Origin: Streptomyces sp. CB02056
GTDB lineage: Bacteria > Actinomycetota > Actinomycetes > Streptomycetales > Streptomycetaceae
Assembly (NCBI RefSeq): GCF_001905545.1
Contig: NZ_LIPD01000012.1
Span: 62,001 to 126,000 of the forward strand
Direction: 5' to 3'
Length of the DNA stretch: 64,000 nucleotides
Shown here: positions 25,093 to 33,948 of the stretch, one piece after another
Layout: every line of letters begins with the position of its first letter
How positions within the stretch are numbered: position 1 is the stretch's first letter
Program-made: the position numbers and the translations under genes
Notes under the pieces: generated by a model
What the model saw: only the letters and a program-made list of their open reading frames with translations
Told to the model about the DNA's origin: nothing
Database searches by the model: none

Positions 25093-26250
25093 GTGTCCGA
25101 CACCCACCGGCCAAGAATCGTCACCCTGCCCACCACCTCCGTCCTGCCCGCACCCTGGCACAGCGAGAACGGCACGCCCCTGCCGCGCCGCCTGATCGCC
25201 GCCGACGACACCCTGCGCGCCGAGGCCGCCTACCGGTCGGCCTGCGAGGGCACCGCCCTGCTCTGGCAGGGCGACTACCCCGGCGCGCTCCGCCTCCTGC
25301 ACGCCATGCGCCGCCGCGCCGAGCGGCGCCGGCCCCGATCCGCCCCCGGCTCCCCGGCCGAGGCCTTCCGGCAGCACCGCCGGGAGCGCGCCCGCCTCGC
25401 GCGCGTCCTGGGCATGCTGCTGGTACCGCTCGGCGCGGATCACCACGTCCGACTCCACCGGGCGCCCGACGTCCGCGAGGCCTGCCGGGCGGCCTACGGA
25501 CCGCTCCTTGACAACAGAATCGTGTCCCTGCGCGAACTCCTGGGTGTGATCGGCGCCCACCAGTGGCGCACCAGAGGCGTCGAGGTCCCGGCCCTCGGCG
25601 CCCGCATCCACCCGCACTACGGGGTCTTCTCACCCGTCCGCGGCGAGTACGTCGACCTCGTCGCCCGGGCGCCGCTGCCGCCGGCCGCCCATGACCACCC
25701 CACCGCCTACGACCTCGGCACCGGCACGGGTGTGCTCGCCGCGATCCTCGCCCGGCGCGGCCTGCACGAGGTCCTGGTCACCGACGCCAACCCGCGCGCC
25801 CTCGCCTGCGCCCGCGACAACGCCCACCGGCTCGGTCTCGCCGACCGCATCGAGACCGCCGGCACCGGCCTCTACCCTCCCGGCCGCGGCCGGGCCGCCC
25901 TCGTCGTCTGCAATCCCCCGTGGCTGCCCGGTCGGCCGGGCTCCGCGCTCGACGAGGGCGTCTACGACCCGGGCAGCCGCATGCTCCGCGGCTTCCTCGA
26001 CGGCCTGGCCGACCGTCTGCTGCCCGGCGGCGAGGGCTGGCTCGTCCTCTCCGATCTCGCCGAACACCTCGGCCTGCGCTCCCGCGCCGATCTGCTCGGC
26101 GCCGTCTCCGGAGCCGGGCTGCGCGTCACCGGGCGCCTCGACACCGTCCCCCGCCACCCGAGGGCCACCACCCCCGACCGGGCCGACCCCCTCCTCCACA
26201 CCGCCCGCGCCGCGGAGGTCACCTCGCTCTGGAGGCTGGCCCCCGCATGA
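25093..26250 (+). CDS. SAM-dependent methyltransferase with NPPW motif
   Basis: Predicted 385 residues. An N-terminal helical region (to about 170) precedes a Rossmann methyltransferase with motif I TAYDLGTGTGVLAAILARRG and motif IV VVCNPPWLPG. NPP(F/Y/W) marks enzymes methylating an exocyclic amine or amide nitrogen: PrmC/HemK on glutamine, RsmC/RlmG on bases. GTG at 25093 has GAGGAA six bases upstream; the in-frame GTG at 25048 is less well placed. It may protect rRNA or modify protein; undecided. Confidence 0.8.
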   Translation: MSDTHRPRIVTLPTTSVLPAPWHSENGTPLPRRLIAADDTLRAEAAYRSACEGTALLWQGDYPGALRLLHAMRRRAERRRPRSAPGSPAEAFRQHRRERARLARVLGMLLVPLGADHHVRLHRAPDVREACRAAYGPLLDNRIVSLRELLGVIGAHQWRTRGVEVPALGARIHPHYGVFSPVRGEYVDLVARAPLPPAAHDHPTAYDLGTGTGVLAAILARRGLHEVLVTDANPRALACARDNAHRLGLADRIETAGTGLYPPGRGRAALVVCNPPWLPGRPGSALDEGVYDPGSRMLRGFLDGLADRLLPGGEGWLVLSDLAEHLGLRSRADLLGAVSGAGLRVTGRLDTVPRHPRATTPDRADPLLHTARAAEVTSLWRLAPA

Positions 26251-26351
26251 CTCCCGGCGACCTGCCGCACACAGCCCGAAACAGCCCTGCGCCCACCGGG
26301 CGACCCGGCCCGCACGTCCCTAGCCTGGTGACAGAGAGGAGGCGAAACACC

Positions 26352-26732
26352 ATGCTTGGAGACGCTCCGCTGCAAGCAGTCATCCCCGCCACCGATCTCG
26401 CCCGCGCCAAGGCCTTCTACACCGACACCCTCGGCCTCAAGCTCGCCGAGGAAGGTGAGGAGGAGTTCGTCTGCGACTGTGGCGGCACCCAGTTCACCGT
26501 CTACCGCACTCCCAGCGGCGGACAGGCCGCCCACACCCTCGCCAGTTTCAAGGTCGCCGACCTCGACGGCGAGATGGCCGGCCTCCGCGCCCGCGGCATC
26601 ACCTTCGAGGAGTACGACTTCCCCGGTCTGCAGACCGTCAACGGGGTCGCCGAGGGCGAGGGTATGCGCGCGGCCTGGTTCAAGGACAGCGAAGGCAACA
26701 TCGTCTGCGTGTCCCAGCGGGTCGGCCAGTAG
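26352..26732 (+). CDS. VOC/glyoxalase superfamily protein
   Basis: Predicted 126 residues, a single vicinal-oxygen-chelate unit pair: AVIPATDLARAKAFYTDTLG at the N-terminus, then FTVYRTPSGG and AAWFKDSEGNIVCVSQ at the C-terminus. ATG at 26352 follows GAGAGGAGG. Catalytic or binding role unknown; small VOC proteins include dioxygenase-like and antibiotic-binding members. A strong terminator follows. Confidence 0.85.
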   Translation: MLGDAPLQAVIPATDLARAKAFYTDTLGLKLAEEGEEEFVCDCGGTQFTVYRTPSGGQAAHTLASFKVADLDGEMAGLRARGITFEEYDFPGLQTVNGVAEGEGMRAAWFKDSEGNIVCVSQRVGQ

Positions 26733-26787
26733 CCGTCCCGCACCCGGCCCACCCGTCAAGCGCTGCACCGCACCCGTCGGACACGGC

Positions 26788-26830
26788 GCCGCTGCCCGGC
26801 CCGCTCGTACGGAGCGGACCGGGCAGCGGC
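26788..26830 (+). terminator. long hairpin terminator after VOC gene
   Basis: A 19-position stem with one mismatch (arms 26788-26806 and 26812-26830) and loop GTACG, 55 bases after the VOC stop. Confidence 0.65.
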
Positions 26831-27003
26831 AGCAGGTGCCAGGTGGCCATCCCAGGCTGGACCCACCCGAACACGAAGAACGGCCACGCCGATGGAGCGG
26901 CCCCCGGGTCGCGGGCGCTCCGGACGCCTCGCTCCGGTGGCGGCCCGCCACCGCCTCGCCTTGACTGGTGCGGACCGCCGCCCGGATGCGGGAGGACCGA
27001 GGG

Positions 27004-27891
27004 ATGAGATTGCCGAGGGGCACCCGCGGCCGCCGGAAGGAACAGCTGCTCCTGGCCCGCATGCGGGTCGTGCGGGCACGGAGTGAGGCCGAGCGGCGCT
27101 TCCCGGTGATCACCGAGCTGACCGCCCGCCTGTTCTCCCCCGGCCTACTGGACTCCGCCACCCGGATGGCCTCCCAGCTGTTCCTGACCTCCATCCCCCT
27201 CCTGTTCGCCGTGGCCGCCTTCGCCCCCGAGGGCGTGCGGAACCAGATGAACTCCTCACTGCGCTCGCTGTTCGGCATCTCCGGCGCCTCCGCCGAGCAA
27301 CTGCGCCAGGCGCTGTACAGCCCCGGCGACCTGCGGCAGACCACGGGGATCATCGGCCTGCTGATGGCACTGCTGTCCGGCACGAGCTGCAGTCGGGCGG
27401 TCGCCCGGGTCTGCGAACACGCCTGGCAGCTGCCGAAGTCCGGCACCAGGGTCGCGGCCTGGCGGTGGCTGCTGTGGATCGCCTGCTGGGTGGTCGTGCT
27501 GCTGTTCCAGGGCGTGCTGCGGAACGGCTTCGGCGCCGGGCTCTGGCTGGGCCTGCCACTGACCTTCACGGCCTCTTTCCTGGTCTGGTGGTGGACTGCC
27601 CGTCTGCTGTTGAGCGCACGGATCCGTTGGTTGTCCCTGGTGCCGGGAGCGCTGCTCACCGCCATCGCGTCCACCGCGATGTCGCTGACCGCCCGGATCT
27701 ACATGCCGATCGCACTGAACCGCTCACTGGCCCAGTACGGCTCGCTGGGCCTGGTGCTGATGGTGCTGTCCTGGCTGATCGCCTTCTGCATCGCCGTCAC
27801 CTTCGCCATCACGGCCGGCGCGGTGCTGGCCCAGGAGAGGCCGCTCAGCGCCTACCTGGGGCCGACCGGCCCCGAACGGCGCGGAACCTGA
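27004..27891 (+). CDS. YihY/BrkB-family inner-membrane protein
   Basis: Predicted 295 residues with about six transmembrane segments (ATRMASQLFLTSIPLLFAV, GIIGLLMALLSGTSC, WRWLLWIACWVVVLLF, LTFTASFLVWWWTARLLL, SLVPGALLTAIASTAMSL, LVLMVLSWLIAFCIAVTF). The pattern fits the YihY/virulence factor BrkB family (once mis-called RNase BN). ATG at 27004 has a GAGGG site. Its 3' end overlaps the convergent rhomboid-like gene by 40 bases. Function in the family is unsettled. Confidence 0.75.
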   Translation: MRLPRGTRGRRKEQLLLARMRVVRARSEAERRFPVITELTARLFSPGLLDSATRMASQLFLTSIPLLFAVAAFAPEGVRNQMNSSLRSLFGISGASAEQLRQALYSPGDLRQTTGIIGLLMALLSGTSCSRAVARVCEHAWQLPKSGTRVAAWRWLLWIACWVVVLLFQGVLRNGFGAGLWLGLPLTFTASFLVWWWTARLLLSARIRWLSLVPGALLTAIASTAMSLTARIYMPIALNRSLAQYGSLGLVLMVLSWLIAFCIAVTFAITAGAVLAQERPLSAYLGPTGPERRGT

Positions 27892-28673
27892 CCAGCCGCC
27901 CCGGCACCGGTCACCCGCCATACCCGCCACACCGACGAACGCGCCGACGGCGTCGGACGACCCGACCGCCAGCGCACCCGCCGACAGACCGCACGGACCG
28001 AGGCGACCGGGTCGAAGGAGCCCGGGCGGTCCCGGGTCAGCGGGTAGCAGGCGAACCCGATCAGCGCCGCGCTGAAGTGGCCGATGCTCGTGTAGTCCCG
28101 GCTCTGCTGCACGCCCAGCCCGTAGACCACCAGCACTCCCACCGCGTACAGGTACCGCCAGGGCCGCACGATCAGGTAGGTGAGGACCGCGACCACGCCG
28201 GCCAGCGCGTAACTGACGCCGTAGTCCAGGGTGTAGAGGGCCCTCGGCGAGGCCAGCCCCCGGTGGATCGCCCAGCCGAGCACGCCCTCGCTGAGGTAGG
28301 TGGCGCCGACGTGCGCGAGCGCCGCCACCGAGATCCAGCGCAACGTGCCGAGCCATCGTTCGGCGGGCACGTGGAAGAGGTTGTACAGCAGGAAGTAGAA
28401 CGGCCAGCCGCCGCCCGCGATCCACAGGGCGCTGGTGACCAGGACACGCACCGGCGACACCTGGAGGTGGTGGAGGTTGGTCGAGCGCCGCTCCAGGATG
28501 CGGTCCGCGGTCGCCGGATCGACGTGCCGGATCACCTGCGTGGTGACGAGCAGGACCGCCAGCCAGGTGTAGGTACCCGGCGCGCGCCGGACATAGGCCC
28601 ACACCGCGTGTACGGCACGCGCCCACCAGGGCCGCCGGTGCGCCTTGGCGCCCCTGGCTGTGCTGCCGGCCAT
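27852..28673 (-). CDS. rhomboid-like membrane protein
   Basis: Predicted 273 residues. Six or so hydrophobic segments follow YTWLAVLLVTTQVIRH; the sequence STNLHHLQVSPVRVLVTSAL and the histidines in HVGATYLSEG place it with the rhomboid-like (Rhomboid_2-type) proteins of actinobacteria. I do not see a clear GxSG catalytic serine, so proteolytic activity is doubtful. ATG 28673 has GAGGA upstream. Divergent from a related protein at 28915. Confidence 0.72.
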   Translation of the reverse strand: MAGSTARGAKAHRRPWWARAVHAVWAYVRRAPGTYTWLAVLLVTTQVIRHVDPATADRILERRSTNLHHLQVSPVRVLVTSALWIAGGGWPFYFLLYNLFHVPAERWLGTLRWISVAALAHVGATYLSEGVLGWAIHRGLASPRALYTLDYGVSYALAGVVAVLTYLIVRPWRYLYAVGVLVVYGLGVQQSRDYTSIGHFSAALIGFACYPLTRDRPGSFDPVASVRAVCRRVRWRSGRPTPSARSSVWRVWRVTGAGAAGQVPRRSGPVGPR

Positions 28674-28914
28674 CGGCGCCTCCTCGACACTCCTCCCCCT
28701 CACCCTCGCCCCCGCCAGACCCGGCCGCCACCCGCCACCCGCCGTCCCTGTGCAGCCCGCGGGAATCCGCCCACCTCACACGCCCCGCCGCCGGCCCCGA
28801 CGACCTCCACGGCGCTCGCGTACGCTGGCGCTCGGACCGTCCCGGTCGCGACCTTCCCCCCACGCACCGGGCGGGGCCGGTACCGGGAACCGCCGAGCAA
28901 GGGCACCAGGCACG

Positions 28915-29574
28915 ATGAGCGATCGCCTCGCGACGAGGACACCGACCAGCACCGCTGCTCCCCGGCACCCGGCGCTGAGAGCCGCCGTCCGCCTGCGCCT
29001 CACCACGGCGTACGTCCTGCTGCTGACGGTGACGGCCTCCTGGCTGGCGAGCCAGGGCCATGCCGAGCGGGCCCGGTTCGTCCGGCACAACAGCAGCAAC
29101 GTCCATCACATGGAAGTGGGCAAGTGGTGGACCCTCTTCACCAGCGGCCTGGTGGTCGACGGGGTTCCGGCCTGGGCAGGCATCGCGGCGGTCGCCGCCG
29201 TCCTGGGCCTGGCCGAGTGGCGCTGGGGTCCGGCCCGGGCCGGTGCGGTCTTCGTCTTCGGGCACCTGGGCGCCACGCTGCTCACCGAGGGCGCCATGTG
29301 GGTGATGCTGACCGCCCGCATCCCGGGCGCACTCTCCCGCGCCCGGGACGTGGGCATCAGTTACGGCCTGGTCGCCACCGGCGCCTGCCTCCTCGCGCTC
29401 GGCCCGCGCCCGCTGCGCCGTTACGGCCTGCCGGCGCTCGCTCTGGCCCTCGCCGGCGCCTGGGCGCTGGACCAGCAGCTGGCCGACGCCGGCCACCTCG
29501 TCGCCCTCGGGCTGGGCGCCCTCGCCTCCCGCACCGTCTGGATGCGCACCCGGGCGCCCGCACCGGCCTCCTGA
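28915..29574 (+). CDS. rhomboid-like membrane protein
   Basis: Predicted 219 residues, five or six hydrophobic segments. It shares the signature of the divergent neighbour: NSSNVHHMEVGKWWTLFTSG and FGHLGATLLTEG versus NLHHLQV and HVGATYLSEG. Also without an obvious GxSG serine. ATG 28915 chosen because upstream sequence is proline/arginine-rich shadow. The two related genes back-to-back look like an inverted duplication that has diverged. Confidence 0.7.
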   Translation: MSDRLATRTPTSTAAPRHPALRAAVRLRLTTAYVLLLTVTASWLASQGHAERARFVRHNSSNVHHMEVGKWWTLFTSGLVVDGVPAWAGIAAVAAVLGLAEWRWGPARAGAVFVFGHLGATLLTEGAMWVMLTARIPGALSRARDVGISYGLVATGACLLALGPRPLRRYGLPALALALAGAWALDQQLADAGHLVALGLGALASRTVWMRTRAPAPAS

Positions 29575-29675
29575 TCCACCCCAACCACCCGTCCAGTCAA
29601 GCAAGTTGACCAACGGGCAGGTCGACGCGCAGCAGCCGGGAGAACCTTCGTCGCCACCCGGGTCTCCGTATGCTC

Positions 29676-29691
29676 TTGCATTACTCTGCAA
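29676..29691 (+). promoter_or_regulatory. candidate ArgR operator (ARG box) before argG
   Basis: TTGCA-TTACTC-TGCAA, a perfect dyad in an AT-rich patch that stands out from the surrounding GC-rich sequence, about 95 bases before argG. Arginine-gene operators in streptomycetes are of this general type, so ArgR repression is a reasonable guess. Confidence 0.45.
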
Positions 29692-29786
29692 ATCTATGCC
29701 AGAGTTCGGGCATCGGATCGATTACGCCGAATTCCGTCACACATCGCTAGATCAGGGGCCCGCTCACGCGGGTCAAGGGTGCATCC

Positions 29787-31199
29787 ATGTCGAAGGTCTT
29801 GAGCAAGCTGCCGGTCGGTGAACGGATCGGCATCGCATTCTCCGGTGGGTTGGACACCTCCGTCGCCGTAGCGTGGATGCGCGAACACGGTGCCTTCCCC
29901 TACGCCTACACGGCCGACATCGGCCAGTACGACGAGCCGAACCTCGCCGACGTCCCGGCCCGGGGCCGCGCGTACGGCGCCGAGCAGGCCCGGCTGGTGG
30001 ACTGCCGGGCCGCGCTGGTCGAGGAGGGCCTGGCCGCCCTCGCCTGCGGCGCCTTCCACATCCGCTCCGCCGGGCAGACGTACTTCAACACCACCCCGCT
30101 CGGCCGCGCCGTGACCGGCACGCTGCTGGTGCGCGCCATGCAGGAGGACGGCGTCTCCATCTGGGGCGACGGCTCCACCTACAAGGGCAACGACATCGAG
30201 CGGTTCTACCGCTACGGCCTGCTCGCCAACCCCAACCTGCGGATCTACAAGCCGTGGCTGGACCAGGCGTTCGTCGACCAGCTCGGCGGCCGCAAGGAGA
30301 TGTCCGAGTGGCTCGCCGAGCGGGACCTGCCGTACCGGGACTCCGCCGAGAAGGCCTACTCCACCGACGCCAACATCTGGGGCGCCACCCACGAGGCCAA
30401 GCGGCTGGAGTACCTGGACGCCTCCCTGGAGATCGTCAGCCCGATCATGGGCGTGGCCTTCTGGGACCCGGCGGTCGAGATCCAGACCGAGGACGTCACC
30501 GTCGAGTTCGAGTTCGGCCGCCCGGTCCGGATCAACGGCCAGGAGTTCGCCAGCGCCGTCGACCTGGTCCACGAGGCCAACACCATCGGTGGCCGGCACG
30601 GTCTGGGCATGTCGGACCAGATCGAGAACCGCATCATCGAGGCCAAGAGCCGCGGCATCTACGAGGCCCCCGGCATGGCGCTGCTGCACATCGCCTACGA
30701 GCGGCTGCTCAACGCCATCCACAACGAGGACACCATCGCCACGTACCACACCCAGGGACGGCGGCTCGGCCGGCTGCTGTACGAGGGCCGCTGGTTCGAC
30801 CCGCAGTCGCTGATGCTCCGGGACAGCATCCAGCGGTGGATCGGCCACCCGGTCACCGGCAGCGTCACCCTGCGGCTGCGGCGCGGCCAGGACTACTCGG
30901 TCATCGACACCCAGGGCCCCAACTTCAGCTACCACCCCGAGAAGCTGTCGATGGAGCGCAGCGTCGACGCCGCGTTCGTCCCCGACGACCGCATCGGCCA
31001 GCTGACCATGCGCAACCTCGACATCGCCGACTCGCGCAGCAAGCTGGAGCAGTACGCGGTGCACGGCCAGCTGGCGCCGTGGAGCGGCCTGATCGGCGAG
31101 CTCGCCCCGGGCGGCGCGGCTCCCATCGCCGCCGGCAACGGTGACGAGGAGGACCCGAACGCGCTCGACCACGCGGCGCTCGAGTCCGGCACCGACTGA
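29787..31199 (+). CDS. argG: argininosuccinate synthase
   Basis: Predicted 470 residues. It ligates citrulline and aspartate with ATP, the penultimate step of arginine synthesis, in the cytosol. The N-type ATP pyrophosphatase loop AFSGGLDTS is at about 17-25, with GDGSTYKGNDIERFYRYG and DLVHEANTIGGRHGLGMSDQ further on. Length and sequence fit the long subclass (as in E. coli). ATG 29787 is chosen by the conserved start KLPVGERIGIAFSGG. It stands alone, away from other arginine genes in this window, with an ARG-box-like site upstream and a terminator after it. Confidence 0.95.
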   Translation: MSKVLSKLPVGERIGIAFSGGLDTSVAVAWMREHGAFPYAYTADIGQYDEPNLADVPARGRAYGAEQARLVDCRAALVEEGLAALACGAFHIRSAGQTYFNTTPLGRAVTGTLLVRAMQEDGVSIWGDGSTYKGNDIERFYRYGLLANPNLRIYKPWLDQAFVDQLGGRKEMSEWLAERDLPYRDSAEKAYSTDANIWGATHEAKRLEYLDASLEIVSPIMGVAFWDPAVEIQTEDVTVEFEFGRPVRINGQEFASAVDLVHEANTIGGRHGLGMSDQIENRIIEAKSRGIYEAPGMALLHIAYERLLNAIHNEDTIATYHTQGRRLGRLLYEGRWFDPQSLMLRDSIQRWIGHPVTGSVTLRLRRGQDYSVIDTQGPNFSYHPEKLSMERSVDAAFVPDDRIGQLTMRNLDIADSRSKLEQYAVHGQLAPWSGLIGELAPGGAAPIAAGNGDEEDPNALDHAALESGTD

Positions 31200-31216
31200 C
31201 GCACCTCACGCCCGCG

Positions 31217-31251
31217 GAGGGCCGTCGCACCCCAGCGGTGCGGCGGCCCTC
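31217..31251 (+). terminator. argG terminator
   Basis: A 15-bp stem (arms GAGGGCCGTCGCACC and GGTGCGGCGGCCCTC, one G-T wobble) with loop CCAGC, 17 bases after the argG stop. Confidence 0.75.
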
Positions 31252-31282
31252 GGCCGCTCTCCCGGCGCCTCCGCTCCGCCCA

Positions 31283-31338
<56 letters not shown>

Positions 31339-31475
31339 CGCCCCGGCACCCCGGCACCGCTCCCCGTCCGCGCTCGGCCCCGCCCTCACCCGAACGGCGG
31401 CACCGGCCGTGCGCCGCCCGCCCGACGGGAGCTGAATGGCGGACGGCGCCCGGCGACGGGAAGGCAGGTCCGGGG

Positions 31476-32144
31476 ATGGGTGAAGCGATCGGCCCGATGC
31501 TGGCCTCCGCAGTGGCGGTCGCGCTCAGCCCACTGCCGCTGATCGCCGTCCTGCTGGTCCTCGCCTCACCGCGCGGCCGGGCCAACGGGGTCGCCTTCAC
31601 GGCTGGCTGGCTGCTCGGCCTCGCCGCGGTGTCGGCCGCCGTCGTAACCGCGGGCACCTCGTTGAACCCCGCCCGCACCACACCGACCTGGTCGTCCTGG
31701 CTGAAGCTCGCCCTCGGCACCGTACTCGTCCTGCTGGCCGCCCGGCAGTGGCGCGAACGACCGCGACCCGGCCGGGTGACCGCGCCACCGGCCTGGCTGC
31801 TCTCGATCGACCGGCTGACCGCCGCCCGGTCCGCCGGTCTCGCCGTGGTCCTGGTCATCGCCCACCCGAAGACCCTGGTCCCGGCCGTCGGCGGCGCCGC
31901 CTCCATCGCCGCCGCGCCGACCGGCGGCGGGGAGAAGGCGGTGGCCGCCGCCCTGATGGTGCTGCTCGGTTCGCTGGGCACCCTGCTGCCGCTCGCGGCA
32001 CACCTCCGGGGAAGCGTCCAGGCACGACGCACCCTCGGCGAGTGGCGCGCCTGGACGGCCACGCACAGCGCGGCGATCATGATCACCGTCCCGCTGCTGC
32101 TCGGCGCCGAGTACCTGGGCGACGCCGTCTCCGGGCTCACGTAA
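31476..32144 (+). CDS. GAP-family membrane protein
   Basis: Predicted 222 residues, about six membrane segments, starting MGEAIGPMLASAVAVALSPL with the proline-rich first segment typical of the GAP (Sap, sulfolipid-addressing) family; then LPLIAVLLVLASPRGRANGV and AGLAVVLVIAHPKTLVPAVG. Members are linked to glycopeptidolipid export in mycobacteria; here the role is unknown. The ATG at 31476 has only weak purine-rich sequence upstream. The poly-C tract lies about 140 bases upstream. Confidence 0.72.
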   Translation: MGEAIGPMLASAVAVALSPLPLIAVLLVLASPRGRANGVAFTAGWLLGLAAVSAAVVTAGTSLNPARTTPTWSSWLKLALGTVLVLLAARQWRERPRPGRVTAPPAWLLSIDRLTAARSAGLAVVLVIAHPKTLVPAVGGAASIAAAPTGGGEKAVAAALMVLLGSLGTLLPLAAHLRGSVQARRTLGEWRAWTATHSAAIMITVPLLLGAEYLGDAVSGLT

Positions 32145-32166
32145 GCCCCCACCTACCCGACCCCGA

Positions 32167-32187
32167 CCGGCCCACCCCTCGGGCCGG
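32167..32187. terminator. short hairpin between convergent genes
   Basis: CCGGCCC and GGGCCGG with a seven-base loop, 23 bases after the GAP-family stop. Weak evidence. Confidence 0.35.
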
Positions 32188-32214
32188 CCCGCTTCCCTAC
32201 CCACCCCGTCTCCG

Positions 32215-33054
32215 TCACCGGATCCGTACCACCCCCCGCCCCCGCACGGCCCGGACCCCCAACCGCCCGGGGTCGGCCGTCGGCCGCGCCGCCACCGCCT
32301 CCCGTACCGTCAGCAGGATCTCGCCGTCGTAGCGCTCCGCCAGCACCCGCGCCAGCTCCGCCGCCCCGCCCGGCCGGACGTCGGGCGCCAGCTCCGGCAG
32401 TCGGCCCGGGGCGCTGAGGTCCTGGGCCTGGGCGGCCCAGCGGGCCGCGTCGCACCGTTCGCCCTCGGCGGTGTAGTGCACGGCCAGGCAGTGCACGGCC
32501 AGCTGGTCCCCGTACTGGGCGGCTATCCGCCACCAGAAGACGCCGTCCGCCGCACGTCCCATGCCGTACAGCAGGCAGCCGAGGGTCCGGAAGGCGGTCT
32601 TCTCGGCGAGTTCGAGGTCCAGGGCCAGCTCCCCCGGCTCGACCGCGCCCGCCACCCCCGCGCACAGGTGCCGCAGATCGCGCCGTAGCTCCGCCCGCCC
32701 CCCGGCCCACCGGGGCTGCCCCGGGGCCGACCCCGGACCGGACCCCGAGCCTGGGCCGGATCCCGCCCCCGAACCGGAGCCCGACCGCAGGCCGGGACCG
32801 GCTCCGGCCCCCGCTCCCGCGCCGAGCCCTGAACCCGCCCCCGCTGCCGCTCCCGGGCTCGGCCCCGAAAGCGGAGCGTGCGGTGGCCGGGCCCCGGCGG
32901 GCGGCCTGGCGGGGCGTTCGCGCAGCGCCGGGGCGGTCCGCCGGGCAGCGGCGAGCCGCTCGGCCAGTCGGCGGGTGAAGTCCACCGGATCGTGGTCGTC
33001 GAACTCCCGCTCCAGCTCGACGGCGTGCGCGCGCAGCAGGTCCACGACCCTCAT
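32215..33054 (-). CDS. unknown protein coupled to sigma factor gene
   Basis: Predicted 279 residues. An N-terminal helical part (MRVVDLLRAHAVELEREFDD) is separated by a ~65-residue Ala/Gly/Ser/Pro low-complexity linker (about 55-118) from a helical C-terminal domain with repeat-like motifs (ALDLELAEKTAFRTLGCLLY, GVFWWRIAAQYGDQLAVHCL). The start overlaps the sigma-factor stop (ATGA), so it is coupled. There is no membrane segment, unlike usual anti-sigma factors. A soluble partner or regulator of the sigma factor is a plausible inference. Confidence 0.65.
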   Translation of the reverse strand: MRVVDLLRAHAVELEREFDDHDPVDFTRRLAERLAAARRTAPALRERPARPPAGARPPHAPLSGPSPGAAAGAGSGLGAGAGAGAGPGLRSGSGSGAGSGPGSGSGPGSAPGQPRWAGGRAELRRDLRHLCAGVAGAVEPGELALDLELAEKTAFRTLGCLLYGMGRAADGVFWWRIAAQYGDQLAVHCLAVHYTAEGERCDAARWAAQAQDLSAPGRLPELAPDVRPGGAAELARVLAERYDGEILLTVREAVAARPTADPGRLGVRAVRGRGVVRIR

Positions 33055-33623
33055 GTCTGCGCCCCGCCGTCGTCCTGGTGCTCCAGGAGGTACTCCAGGT
33101 GACGCCGCCCGAGGCTGTAGTAGGTACGGGCGGTGGTGTGCGCGATGCCGAGGGACCGTCCGATGTCGTGGTACGACAGCCCCGCCTGGCGCAGCCGGAC
33201 CACGTCGGCCTGGACGGGTGCGGCCCGCGCGAGTTCCTCCATCGCCCAGTCCAGGGCGTCCAGCTCGGCGAGTTCGTTCAGCTCGTCCTGGCTAGTGTCG
33301 GGGCGGCGCTGGGCGATCACCCGCAGTCGCTTGCGTTCGGTGCGCCGGCGCTCGCGCATGACGTCCACCACCGCGTCCTTGACGATCTTGAAGGCGAAGG
33401 CCTGCGGATCGGGGCTGGCCAGGGCCCGGCGCCAGTTCTTGTAGAGCGTGGTGCCCGCGTTCTGCACGGCGTCCTGGGCGTCCTCACGGTGCCGCAGGCG
33501 CTGCTGGGCGTAGCGGAGGTAGCCGGAGTTCTCGCGGGTGAAGAAGGCCTCGAAGTCGTTCGGCAGGTCGCCGAGCGGGTCGGCTCGCAGACCCCGCTCC
33601 TCGCCCGGCCCGGGAGTGCTCAC
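33051..33623 (-). CDS. sigma-70 family (ECF-type) RNA polymerase sigma factor
   Basis: Predicted 190 residues. Region 2 is FFTRENSGYLRYAQQRLRHR then EDAQDAVQNAGTTLYKNWRR; region 4 is the helix-turn-helix VRLRQAGLSYHDIGRSLGIA followed by TTARTYYSLGRRHLEYLL. The GTG at 33623 has a GGGGGG site and excludes proline-rich upstream shadow. First gene of a coupled pair. Its promoter specificity is not known. Confidence 0.82.
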   Translation of the reverse strand: MSTPGPGEERGLRADPLGDLPNDFEAFFTRENSGYLRYAQQRLRHREDAQDAVQNAGTTLYKNWRRALASPDPQAFAFKIVKDAVVDVMRERRRTERKRLRVIAQRRPDTSQDELNELAELDALDWAMEELARAAPVQADVVRLRQAGLSYHDIGRSLGIAHTTARTYYSLGRRHLEYLLEHQDDGGAQT

Positions 33624-33948
33624 GCGACCCCCCTTTCGTGGTCGGCTGGCCGGCCCGCCTGGTGGCACGCCGACGGCCCCTTGGGGCTCGTGGTGTAACC
33701 GTCCGGGAGGTCCGCGATGTTGACCGGATCGGGCAGACAATTGCCGAACGTTTCCGTTCACTTTTGAACAGTGCGGCTGACCTGCCGCTTCGCCCGCGCG
33801 CACCCAGCCGGAAGACTCGCAACGTGACCCAGATCACAGTGCACGAGGGCGTCGCTTGACAAGCCCCACGGCGCCACCCGCGCCATCCCCGCACCACTGC
33901 GGACCCCACCCCGCAAAGCGGCCCCCACTCCCTCAGGAGCCAAACCCC
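33624..33948. other. intergenic region with two overlapping inverted repeats
   Basis: No credible gene. GAACG-TTTC-CGTTC (33747-33760) and GTTCA-CTTT-TGAAC (33757-33770) overlap by four bases upstream of the sigma-factor gene. GAAC-type sequences often form ECF -35 elements, so this may be the autoregulated promoter region; tentative. Confidence 0.35.

Noticed and set aside
33638..33859. A 73-codon ORF upstream of the sigma-factor gene
   Set aside because: No ribosome binding site, composition like shadow frames, and it covers the probable promoter region.
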